From contig CAFBRK010000313.1 of the NCBI GenBank assembly GCA_903231505.1, forward strand, positions 1-64,000: a stretch of 64,000 nt of DNA, written 5' to 3'. The position numbers and the translations under genes were made by a program. Position 1 is the first letter of the stretch, and the number at the start of each line of letters is the position of its first letter. Below the pieces are notes generated by a model. That model saw only the letters and a program-made list of their open reading frames with translations, was not told the DNA's origin and did no database searches. This document shows, in pieces, positions 1-6,980 of this stretch. This DNA comes from Olavius algarvensis associated proteobacterium Delta 3 (GTDB taxonomy: Bacteria; Desulfobacterota; Desulfobacteria; Desulfobacterales; CAFBRK01).

Positions 1-199
1 AATCATGCTCCCATGTTGGTTGAAAGAGCATGCGTCATGGAGCTAAAGACGGCTCGATAAAACCGGTTCGGGCAACAGCCCGGCAAGACCTGACCCCAAA
101 TCTATACAGAAGCAGGAAAATGGGTTGGATATCTGAAATTTCCCAAAAACGCGTATGCAGATGAGCTCAAACGTTGGGTATAATACCAAGTAGGGAAAA
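1..199. other. Intergenic/left edge with RAYT-type REP motif
   Basis: No confident gene. Bases 85-101 (AAGACCTGACCCCAAAT) match the kind of motif often found in REP hairpins next to REP-associated tyrosine transposase genes; no such gene is visible here. A short plus-frame tail ending VGYLKFPKNAYADELKRWV and a stop lies at about 122-182, but it has no start and could be chance or the end of a decayed gene. Confidence 0.3.
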
Positions 200-454
200 T
201 CAGTAGTGGTATCGAAGCTGGGCGATATTTATCGAATCATCAGAAACTTTATAAACGAAACGATGCTCGTCATTGATCCGACGAGACCAGCAGCCCGACA
301 GCGCATGTTTGAGGGGCTCTGGTTTCCCGAGCCCCTCAAACGGGTTGCGTTTGGTTTCCTTTATTAACGTGTTGATCCGACGGAGAATTTTCTTGTCCGT
401 TTTTTGCCAGAAGAGGTAATCGTCCCAGGCATGATCGGAGAAAATGAGCTTCAC
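200..454 (-). CDS. yoeB: YoeB-type mRNA interferase toxin
   Basis: An 84-residue RelE/YoeB-fold toxin that, in characterised homologues, enters the ribosomal A site and cleaves mRNA. The sequence matches E. coli YoeB almost end to end, including the catalytic set E46, R65, H83 and the terminal Y84 (ends RYHY) and the PFEG.GKPEPLKH segment. Its ATG overlaps the stop of the upstream antitoxin by 4 bases (ATGA), the usual translational coupling of this operon. Length is exactly that of the family, so it looks intact and probably active. Confidence 0.96.
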   Translation of the reverse strand: MKLIFSDHAWDDYLFWQKTDKKILRRINTLIKETKRNPFEGLGKPEPLKHALSGCWSRRINDEHRFVYKVSDDSINIAQLRYHY

Positions 455-702
455 TCGACCAGATCCCTTTCAGTGCCTTCCTCATTTTCGAGCTGGGATA
501 TGGATTCTATGAGGCGTCTCATATTTTTCGGAGAACGCAAAAGATACGCGGTTTCTTCGAGGGCCTTATAGTCCTCAAGCGACATCATGACCACAGAGTC
601 GTTTTGTTTACGGGTTATAATAACGGGTGAATGATCCTGGCAGACCTTTTCCATCGTTTTCGCAAGGTTCTGCCGTGCTTTGGTATAGCTGATGGCTTCC
701 AT
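451..702 (-). CDS. yefM: YefM antitoxin
   Basis: An 83-residue Phd/YefM antitoxin that should bind and neutralise YoeB and autorepress the operon. The N-terminus MEAISYTKARQNLAKTMEKV is the typical DNA-binding/dimerisation part, and the acidic C-terminus (NEEGTERDLVE) fits toxin binding. An upstream in-frame ATG exists at 762, but the start at 702 is preferred because AGGAGGTG sits just before it and the operator palindrome lies immediately upstream. It overlaps yoeB by 4 bases. Confidence 0.94.
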   Translation of the reverse strand: MEAISYTKARQNLAKTMEKVCQDHSPVIITRKQNDSVVMMSLEDYKALEETAYLLRSPKNMRRLIESISQLENEEGTERDLVE

Positions 703-713
703 GGCACACCTCC

Positions 714-738
714 TGTACATGTACAATAAAACGTACAT
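714..738 (-). promoter_or_regulatory. YefM-YoeB operator
   Basis: TGTACATGTACA (714-725) is a perfect 12-bp palindrome, followed at 733-738 by a second GTACAT element. Known yefM-yoeB operators are a long and a short palindrome with a TGTACA core just upstream of yefM, the same arrangement as here. The palindrome overlaps the region just before the ribosome-binding site. Binding is inferred. Confidence 0.8.
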
Positions 739-762
739 GCACAAATTTGAGATGTCAAGCAA

Positions 763-1368
763 ATTTTGTTACCCAACATATCGCTGGTGCGGACGTCTGA
801 CGCCGCCGTACAGTTCAGGCGTTAGTACCAACTGTGTCTACCAATGGTGTCAAACAGCGATTGAAGCAGAAAATTGCTTCTCAGTGTGGCGTTGGAAACC
901 AAAATGATGGTGCGGGTGGTGTTTCTCGAAATCTTGACATCACTGCTTCTGAGGATGTGTCGTAATCGGAATATTTGAGCCTGTTGTTTGTTCTGTCATT
1001 GCTGAAAAGATTTCACCCTTGGGGTTTGGGGCTTCCGTCTTCGCCAAGGCTACGCCGGACAGGTCGATCTTCAAGGTTACGACCCCACGGGTCGACCCCA
1101 CAAGCCGCGCCAAAGGTCGACGACGGGTTCGAGATTCGCGGTAGGTCTGTTACAGCTTCGCCTCGCAGTAAGCAACGCATCGCAAAGCGAGGCGTCTTGG
1201 CATTATTAAGAGGCCAACGGGCACGTCAGTGCCTGTGCAACCCCGTCAGGAACTGCCTCCCGATGAGCGGGATCACACATCTGATTGGATGAATTAAGGT
1301 GTGCGCTTGTTGAGTGAAGCGAAATCCCGCCAACGGGGCCCATGAACGTCTCCGTTTAGTGCAACGGG
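763..1368. other. Gene-free stretch between two TA operons
   Basis: No supported coding gene; open frames here are short and compositionally unconvincing. It contains the 15-mer CTGAAAAGATTTCAC at 1002-1016, which recurs around the peptide array near 27.0-27.1 kb, and an attC-like hairpin at about 771-827 that I do not accept as an integron site. The remainder (1017-1340) looks like degraded repeat-type DNA. Confidence 0.5.
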
Positions 1369-1803
1369 CTATAGATCCTCGACCAGGACGACACCAATCG
1401 CTTCACAGCGCCGCCAAGACTTGTCATTGGTGATGATGCAATCTGCGCCGCAGGAGATGGCCGTGCCGATCTGAATGGCATCCGGAGTTTTGAAATGATA
1501 CTTCGCCCGGATATCGACGACGTAGTCTGCGATGTCCATGTTGAGAGGAAAAAGACTGATGTTCTCAGAGTGTGAAAGATAGTCTCTGTATTTGCGTACG
1601 AGTTGGTGTTTTCCACTCCGGGCGGGATGGGTGGTCAATTCGATATAGGTAATGATTGACGTGATGGCCTGGGCCCCGGTTTCGTAAAGGTTATTAAAAA
1701 AAAGTTCCAGCGCCGGAAAATATTCCGGATGCTTCTTGAAGAAATAGATAAACGGCGCTGTATCCAGGAAAATGATATCTCCGGGCTTAAGATCTAAGCC
1801 CAT
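1369..1803 (-). CDS. PIN-domain toxin (VapC-like)
   Basis: A 144-residue PIN-domain protein, expected to be a Mg-dependent RNase toxin. The acidic catalytic set is visible: D14 in IIFLDTAPF, E55 in TYIEL, D108 in KTPDAIQ and D127 in TNDKSW. It follows a Phd/YefM-type antitoxin with a 10-base overlap, so the two are one toxin-antitoxin operon. Full length and intact active site suggest function. The RNA target cannot be predicted. Confidence 0.9.
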   Translation of the reverse strand: MGLDLKPGDIIFLDTAPFIYFFKKHPEYFPALELFFNNLYETGAQAITSIITYIELTTHPARSGKHQLVRKYRDYLSHSENISLFPLNMDIADYVVDIRAKYHFKTPDAIQIGTAISCGADCIITNDKSWRRCEAIGVVLVEDL

Positions 1804-2048
1804 TCGTCGCGTTCCTGTTTGATGTAGGCGTCAACGTCGATAGCTCCCCAGATTTCCTTTCCAAGGCCCGCAGACTTTCGAAAATCCAGCCGGCCTTTGG
1901 AGCGGTCAGGGGGATCCTCGATGGGAGACAATCGGGCAATTTTTTTACCGGCGCGCTCGATGATGATTTCCTTCCGCAAAAGGGCCACCCGGTTTAAAAG
2001 CTCGCCCAATTTTTGCCGGGCTTCAACAGCCGATATGGACTCACTCAT
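1794..2048 (-). CDS. Phd/YefM-family antitoxin
   Basis: An 84-residue antitoxin partner of the downstream PIN toxin. MSESISAVEARQKLGELLNR is the Phd/YefM N-terminal fold, followed by RAGKKIARLSP, typical of these proteins; the C-terminus (AYIKQERDEWA) would bind the toxin. A longer frame begins at 2093, but the ATG at 2048 has GGAGG seven bases upstream. An inverted repeat at 2123-2154 is the likely autoregulatory site. Confidence 0.88.
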   Translation of the reverse strand: MSESISAVEARQKLGELLNRVALLRKEIIIERAGKKIARLSPIEDPPDRSKGRLDFRKSAGLGKEIWGAIDVDAYIKQERDEWA

Positions 2049-2122
2049 GAATCCGCCTCCTCGATTTTGAATATCGTCACATCTTTTTGGCAATCTAAGA
2101 ATTTATGATTGCCGTATTGACC

Positions 2123-2154
2123 ATAATGGTCATATCGATCAATATAACCATTAT
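2123..2154 (-). promoter_or_regulatory. Inverted repeat, probable antitoxin operator
   Basis: ATAATGGT (2123-2130) and ACCATTAT (2147-2154) form an exact 8-bp inverted repeat with a 16-base AT-rich spacer, about 75 bases upstream of the antitoxin start. Position and symmetry fit autorepression by the Phd-like protein. Inference only. Confidence 0.55.
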
Positions 2155-2227
2155 GTATCAGGTTTGCAATCTATATCAGACAGGTATCACCAGAAATGAG
2201 TATCTGCCTTATTAACGTCTATAGCTG

Positions 2228-2332
2228 TTGCCAGAAATATGTTCCGTTTAAGTGAAGCGTGTCTCTGTCAACACACCATCGTGTCGAGAGAATGCGCACC
2301 CGCAGACGCTCGGGGTCGGGATCGCTATCGGT
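2228..2332 (+). repeat. Dispersed repeat, copy 1 (IVP-gene 5' flank)
   Basis: This 105-bp block aligns without gaps to 8851-8955, with about 12 differences by hand alignment. The first 20 bases (GTTGCCAGAAATATGTTCCG from 2227) recur at 42095 with one change, and a 15-base core recurs at 30567. It precedes a decayed four-helix-bundle protein gene here and a shorter relic at the second copy, so it is probably the conserved 5' flank of a once-mobile or duplicated unit. Confidence 0.75.
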
Positions 2333-2369
2333 ATCGGAATCGGAGTCGGAATCGAAAGGACAGAGGGCG

Positions 2370-2535
2370 ATGGCTTTCGGACATGAAAAACTGGATGTTT
2401 ATCGATTTTCCCCCAAATATGCTGACGAAGCTTGGACAGCGCGGACACGCGGTTCGTGAGGATTTATTAGATTACAGTACAAATAATTTCGATACCGATA
2501 CCGATTCCGACCCCGATGGCCCGTCTAAATTCTGA
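2370..2535 (+). pseudogene. Remnant of four-helix-bundle (23S-IVP/S23) protein gene
   Basis: The first frame gives MAFGHEKLDVYRFSP, the usual N-terminus of four-helix-bundle proteins related to 23S rRNA intervening-sequence proteins. A second frame from 2419 gives MLTKLGQRGHAVRED and then FDTDTDSDPD before a stop at 2535, the usual C-terminus of the same family. The middle (most of a roughly 120-residue protein) is missing and the pieces are in different frames, so this is an internally deleted relic. Function is lost. Confidence 0.7.
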
Positions 2536-2723
2536 ACGTCCATACGCACTACGGCTATTTTTCCTCACTTGCTGTTCGAATCAATTCGGTGCGAATAGCA
2601 TCCCCTTATGTGCACTTTGGGGTATGATTAGCACACCACAATATATGGGGTAAGAAGAGTGGGAACCGTTTTGGATTTCGGATTTATCCGGACGCTTTTT
2701 TGCGTGGCAGTCGACTATAGATT

Positions 2724-2951
2724 CCAGGTTTCAGATTTCGGGTTTCAGGGAGAATTGAGGTTTCAGGTTTCAGGTGTCGGGTGTCAGGTGTCAGGTGTCA
2801 GGTAAAATGACCTCGCATATTATAAGATTGGGTACAATCATTTTTTATTTTGTTCGACTATTCACAATTACTTTTTATGCGCGGCTGATCCGTTTCACCT
2901 CGGCACTACCGCCACAAGGATGCTGAAACCTGAAACCCGACACCTGAAACC
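2724..2951. repeat. caggttt/caggtgt repeats with inverted partner
   Basis: Bases 2724-2803 are built of 7-mer-like units (CAGGTTT, CAGGTGT, CGGGTGT). Bases 2923-2951 (TGAAACCTGAAACCCGACACC) are their inverted counterpart, so the segment could fold into a long imperfect hairpin around about 120 AT-rich bases. No coding gene lies between 2536 and 2964. Confidence 0.6.
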
Positions 2952-2964
2952 ATTGCTATGTTGT

Positions 2965-3906
2965 CTAACCCCGTGTTTCCGTGCGCAGGAATTCACCCAC
3001 CAGCGTATCCCATCCGATCGCCGGAAAGCTGCCGTAAATATCGCTGATCGGCTCGCCACCGGTGGCGGCCAGCCGTTCGTACTCCGGCCCCATGAGACCC
3101 AACAGGCGCTGGCTTTCCGCGTCCATCCAGTGGATGCTCTCTTTCCCGAAATAGAGCTGCTTCATGTTCCGTTTCGGGAAGTCCGGCTCAACGATAAAGA
3201 GCCAGCCCTCCTGATAAGGATCTTCGTGGGCGATCTCCGGGTGTTCCCGGGCGCCGGTATTGACCGCCAGAACCTGGCCGGATACCGGTGCCAGGACCGC
3301 AGCGCTCTGGTCCCCACGGCTGAAGGTCCAGCTGACCGCATTCTGTTTCACCCGTTCACCGAGCGGCGGCAATGCCAGGGATTGGATCGGTCCGAAAAGC
3401 TTCCCGAAAAAATCGTCCATCCCGACCCGAACCCGGCCGCCGTGTTCGAACCGGGCCCAGCTGTGGCCCATGTGGTAATAATACCCGTCGGCCATTCGAT
3501 ACCCGGAGGCCACGAGGATTTCCGGCGCGGTTGGCGTCTGTTCGAAATCGACGTCATCGAGCATCTGATCGAATGCGCAATGGTAGCATTCATAGTTCTG
3601 GGTACAGATCTTCGGGGCATCGATTCTTCCGGTCAGCGCATGACGGCACGGCCGATTGGCGCCGTCATACTTTTCCTTCAGGTACGACACCCATTTCGGT
3701 GCTTCCTCCCCGCTGTCCACGTGCGGGGCCATTCCCATGGCTTTTCGCATGCCTTTGTCAAAGGGACAGTGGTAACAGTCGTACGCGTTGTCGCAGAGAC
3801 GAAAATTGACGACGCCGGCCTTCATCCAGATGCATTTGTCTTCCACCACCTGAAATCCGATAACGGTCCGGCGGGCCTTTCTCTCTTTTGATGCCGCTTT
3901 CTTCAT
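2965..3906 (-). CDS. GcvH-like protein with Cys-rich N-terminus, lipoyl lysine absent
   Basis: A 313-residue cytoplasmic protein. The N-terminal part carries two Cys motifs, CDNAYDCYHCPFDKGM and CTQNYECYHCAFDQML. The C-terminal half resembles glycine-cleavage H protein (VRVGMDDFFGKLFGPIQSLALP, then LAPVSGQVLAVN). Where H proteins have the lipoylated lysine (ESVKAASDIYAPVSG) this one reads SRGDQSAAVLAPVSG, so it cannot be lipoylated there. The start at 3906 has AAAGGAGGTG upstream. The small gene just upstream repeats the Cys motif. Role unknown; possibly a Cys/metal-binding scaffold. Confidence 0.8.
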   Translation of the reverse strand: MKKAASKERKARRTVIGFQVVEDKCIWMKAGVVNFRLCDNAYDCYHCPFDKGMRKAMGMAPHVDSGEEAPKWVSYLKEKYDGANRPCRHALTGRIDAPKICTQNYECYHCAFDQMLDDVDFEQTPTAPEILVASGYRMADGYYYHMGHSWARFEHGGRVRVGMDDFFGKLFGPIQSLALPPLGERVKQNAVSWTFSRGDQSAAVLAPVSGQVLAVNTGAREHPEIAHEDPYQEGWLFIVEPDFPKRNMKQLYFGKESIHWMDAESQRLLGLMGPEYERLAATGGEPISDIYGSFPAIGWDTLVGEFLRTETRG

Positions 3907-3929
3907 GTGGTTCACCTCCTTTAATTTCA

Positions 3930-4115
3930 CTAGGCCGCATCCGGTTGAACGTCGGCCATGGCGCCTTCAATGGCATCCAGCCACTGATCGAATCCGCAGT
4001 GGTAGCATTCATAGTTTCGGGTGCAGCGTTTCGGCGCGTCTATCCGCCCCTCCAGGATATGGGTGCAGAGGCGGGACGACACCATCCGATCACCTTCTCT
4101 GGTAGTTGTTTTCAT
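3930..4115 (-). CDS. Small Cys-rich protein
   Basis: A 61-residue protein whose centre, GRIDAPKRCTRNYECYHCGF, is nearly the same as a segment in the downstream GcvH-like protein (GRIDAPKICTQNYECYHCAF). It is probably a free-standing copy of that Cys module. AGGAGGG precedes its ATG. It lies 23 bases upstream of the GcvH-like gene on the same strand, so the two are likely cotranscribed. The Cys pattern could bind a metal; no catalytic motif is seen. Confidence 0.75.
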   Translation of the reverse strand: MKTTTREGDRMVSSRLCTHILEGRIDAPKRCTRNYECYHCGFDQWLDAIEGAMADVQPDAA

Positions 4116-4712
4116 ACCCGATCCCTCCTGTTCCTTGTGTGACGCCCGGATTACCGGGGATCCGTCTGTTCTCCGTCAACCTGTCTTTCTCCTTTGCAAC
4201 CCGGATGCCAGTGCCCAAAGCCTAAAGTAACCACCTTTAATTATTATAAATATTGGATTATTGCATTTGTTTCGGGCAGGACGGTGGAGAGACACAGTGA
4301 TGCGATTGGCTACAGTTCGATTCCGAAAAAACGGGTAAAAAGTAATTAAACCATATTATTTCAATAGGATATATCCCTGTAGCCGGTTGCATCAGCGGGT
4401 GTAGCCGGCAGATACACGGTCCGGTTGCCGGAGCTGATTCCGGATTGCCATGACACCCTCGACCACCGAACCCGTTCTGCTCTCGGAACAACGGTTGGGT
4501 ATGGTAAATACCCCCTCTCGTACGGTTACCCAACCTCCTCCACTCACTGCATAAGACACGATTTATTAGAATCGATTCAGGGACTGACAGGCATTCATCT
4601 TTCCGCTTGACTTACGCTGTCAGTTATTTTTAATATCCGGTTTTGCATCATATCATCCGCACATCATTACCTGTTCATATAAACCATAACGTTAGTAAGG
4701 AGGATCAGAAAC
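4116..4712. other. Divergent intergenic region
   Basis: About 600 bases between the Cys-rich operon (minus) and prpE (plus). AT-rich stretches near 4230-4260 and 4340-4370 may hold promoters for either side, but I see no clear sigma-70 or sigma-54 match and no convincing gene. Confidence 0.4.
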
Positions 4713-6617
4713 ATGGCCAATCCGTATGAAGTTGCATTTGAGCAATCGATGAATGATCCGGACGGTTTCTGGGGAAAAGCTGCCGAGGACGTCGCCTGGA
4801 CCAAAAAGTGGGACAAGGTTCTCGACGATTCCAACAAACCGTTTTACCGCTGGTTTGTGGGCGGTGAACTCAACACCTGCTACAGCGCCCTTGACCTGCA
4901 TGTGGAAGAAGGCCGCGGCGACCAGCCGGCTCTGATTTACGACAGCCCCGTAACCGATACGATTAAATCCTACACTTACAAAGAACTGACCGACGAAGTG
5001 GCAAAGTTTGCCGGTGTCCTGGCCGCCCAGGGAGTCACCAAGGGGGACCGGGTCCTCATCTACATGCCGATGATCGCCGAAGCGGCCATCGCCATGCTGG
5101 CCACGGTCCGCATCGGCGCCGTTCATTCCGTGGTTTTCGGTGGATTTGCCGCGGCCGAGCTGGCCACCCGGATCAACGATGCGAAACCCAAGGTGATCGT
5201 GTCCGCCTCCTGCGGCATAGAGGTCACGAAGGTAATCAAGTACAAACCGCTCCTGGACGAGGCCATCGAGATCGCCGAGTCCAAGCCCGAGAAATGCGTC
5301 ATCATCCAGCGCCCCATGGAAACCGCGTCCATGATCGAGGGAAGGGATGTGGATTGGGTGGAGGCGATGGGAACCGCCCAGCCGGCCGATTGTGTACCGG
5401 TGGCGGCTACCGATCCGTGCTACATTCTCTATACCTCCGGAACCACCGGCCAGCCCAAGGGCGTTGTCCGAGACACCGGGGGCCATGTGGTCGCCCTCAA
5501 GTGGACCATGAAAAACATCTACAACGTGGATGCCGGGGACACCTACTGGGCCGCCTCCGACGTGGGCTGGGTTGTGGGACACTCCTACATCGTCTACGGC
5601 CCCCTGTTCAAAGGCTGCACCACGATCCTGTTTGAAGGCAAACCGGTGGGCACACCGGATGCCGGCGTGTTCTGGCGGGTCATCTCCCAGCACAAGGTGA
5701 AGAGCATGTTTACCGCACCGACGGCCTTCCGGGCCATCAAGCGGGAAGACCCCCGGGCGGAAATGATGAAAGACTACGATCTGTCCAACTTCAAGTACCT
5801 CTTCCTGGCTGGTGAGCGACTGGACCCGGACACCTTGAAGTGGGCTGAAAACAACCTGGGCATACCGGTCATCGACCACTGGTGGCAGACCGAAACCGGA
5901 TGGGCCATCTGCGCCAACTGCGAGGGCCTCCATCACTTTCCGGTCAAGGAAGGCTCTCCCACAAAACCCGCACCGGGATGGAATCTCCAGGTGGTGGACG
6001 AAAGCAACAACCAGGTCGCCGCCGGCCAAATCGGCGCCCTCGTGGTGAAGCTGCCCCTGCCTCCGGGGACCCTGCCGACCCTGTGGAAAAACGACCCGCG
6101 GTATATCGAGTCCTACCTGGAAGAGTTCCCCGGGTACTACAAGACGGCCGATGCCGGCTTTATCGATGACGAGGGGTATGCATTCGTCATGTCCCGCACC
6201 GACGATATCATCAACGTGGCCGGACACCGCCTCTCCACCGGTGCCATGGAAGAGGTTCTTTCAGATCATCCGGAAGTGGCCGAATGCGCCGTCCTCGGCG
6301 TGGAAGACCAGCTCAAGGGTCAGGTCCCGGTCGGGTTTGTCGTGCTAAATGCCGGCGTGGATCGGAGCCACGACGAAATCATCAGCGAAGTTGTCCAGAT
6401 GGTCCGGGAGCGCATCGGACCGGTGGCCTCCTTTAAAAAAGCCACGGTGGTCAAACGGCTGCCCAAGACCCGTTCGGGCAAGATCCTGAGAGGCACGATC
6501 CAGAAGATCGCCGATAACAAGGACTTCAAAGTTCCGGCAACCATCGACGACCCGACCATCCTGGGCGAAATGGAGGAAGCACTGAACACCATCGGTCTGG
6601 CCAAATCACGGCAGTAA
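4713..6617 (+). CDS. prpE: Propionate-CoA ligase
   Basis: A 634-residue AMP-forming acyl-CoA synthetase that activates propionate (and perhaps acetate). YTSGTTGQPKGVVRDTGGHV is the P-loop as found in PrpE, followed by the PrpE-like WTMKNIYNVDAGDTYWAASD. The adenylation motif is WWQTETGW. The C-terminal domain carries PKTRSGKILRG, where K590 corresponds to the lysine acetylated in PrpE/Acs enzymes. A strong AAGGAGG precedes the ATG. A terminator follows, so it is probably monocistronic. The next gene encodes a CoA transferase with a GNAT domain, a possible functional and regulatory partner. Confidence 0.93.
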   Translation: MANPYEVAFEQSMNDPDGFWGKAAEDVAWTKKWDKVLDDSNKPFYRWFVGGELNTCYSALDLHVEEGRGDQPALIYDSPVTDTIKSYTYKELTDEVAKFAGVLAAQGVTKGDRVLIYMPMIAEAAIAMLATVRIGAVHSVVFGGFAAAELATRINDAKPKVIVSASCGIEVTKVIKYKPLLDEAIEIAESKPEKCVIIQRPMETASMIEGRDVDWVEAMGTAQPADCVPVAATDPCYILYTSGTTGQPKGVVRDTGGHVVALKWTMKNIYNVDAGDTYWAASDVGWVVGHSYIVYGPLFKGCTTILFEGKPVGTPDAGVFWRVISQHKVKSMFTAPTAFRAIKREDPRAEMMKDYDLSNFKYLFLAGERLDPDTLKWAENNLGIPVIDHWWQTETGWAICANCEGLHHFPVKEGSPTKPAPGWNLQVVDESNNQVAAGQIGALVVKLPLPPGTLPTLWKNDPRYIESYLEEFPGYYKTADAGFIDDEGYAFVMSRTDDIINVAGHRLSTGAMEEVLSDHPEVAECAVLGVEDQLKGQVPVGFVVLNAGVDRSHDEIISEVVQMVRERIGPVASFKKATVVKRLPKTRSGKILRGTIQKIADNKDFKVPATIDDPTILGEMEEALNTIGLAKSRQ

Positions 6618-6637
6618 CTCAGCATTTGCAGAACATG

Positions 6638-6673
6638 AAGCCGGCACGGAGAGATCACCGTGCCGGCTTTTTT
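6638..6673 (+). terminator. Rho-independent terminator after prpE
   Basis: AGCCGGCACGG (6639-6649) pairs with CCGTGCCGGCT (6658-6668) across an 8-base loop and is followed by six T residues. It lies about 20 bases after the prpE stop. Confidence 0.93.
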
Positions 6674-6980
6674 CGTTTAAGAGCTATGAGCCCGGTTATC
6701 GGTTGACATCGGCCCTGGCAAGGCTAATTTTTAGTATAATGTGTAGCAACCGTCCGACCGGACAGTACAGCGCCTGAAAACGAAACTGTCTCTTCTGATG
6801 GCTACCGTCTTCTCGGGTTGACCCGTCACCGATGCGCTGATGTATTCGCAATCTCATTTCCCACCGCCGCCAGATCTAATGTCCGTTTGCAAATCTCATA
6901 TGACTCCGGGTCGGCACACCGCACAGATCCCGAGCCTCCTGATCATCGGGGTCGACCGGTAGAGACGCGGGCATGAAACC
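6674..6980. other. Intergenic between prpE and CoA-transferase gene
   Basis: About 300 bases, no gene seen. It should contain the promoter of the downstream gene; TAATTTTTAGTATAAT at 6725-6740 is AT-rich enough for a -10 region, but this is a weak call. Confidence 0.3.

Noticed and set aside
771-827. Integron attC-like hairpin near a toxin-antitoxin operon (ACCCAAC ... GGCGTTAG)
   Set aside because: The R' core GTTAGTA does not fit GTTRRRY, pairing with the R'' side is weak, the length is below normal attC sites and no integrase or further sites are visible.
2920-3891. 323-codon plus-strand frame opposite the GcvH-like gene
   Set aside because: Shadow of the minus-strand gene, whose Cys motifs, GcvH core and ribosome-binding site are clear.
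4692-6227. 511-codon open frame on the minus strand inside prpE
   Set aside because: It is a shadow of the high-GC prpE gene; the plus strand encodes all the expected ligase motifs.
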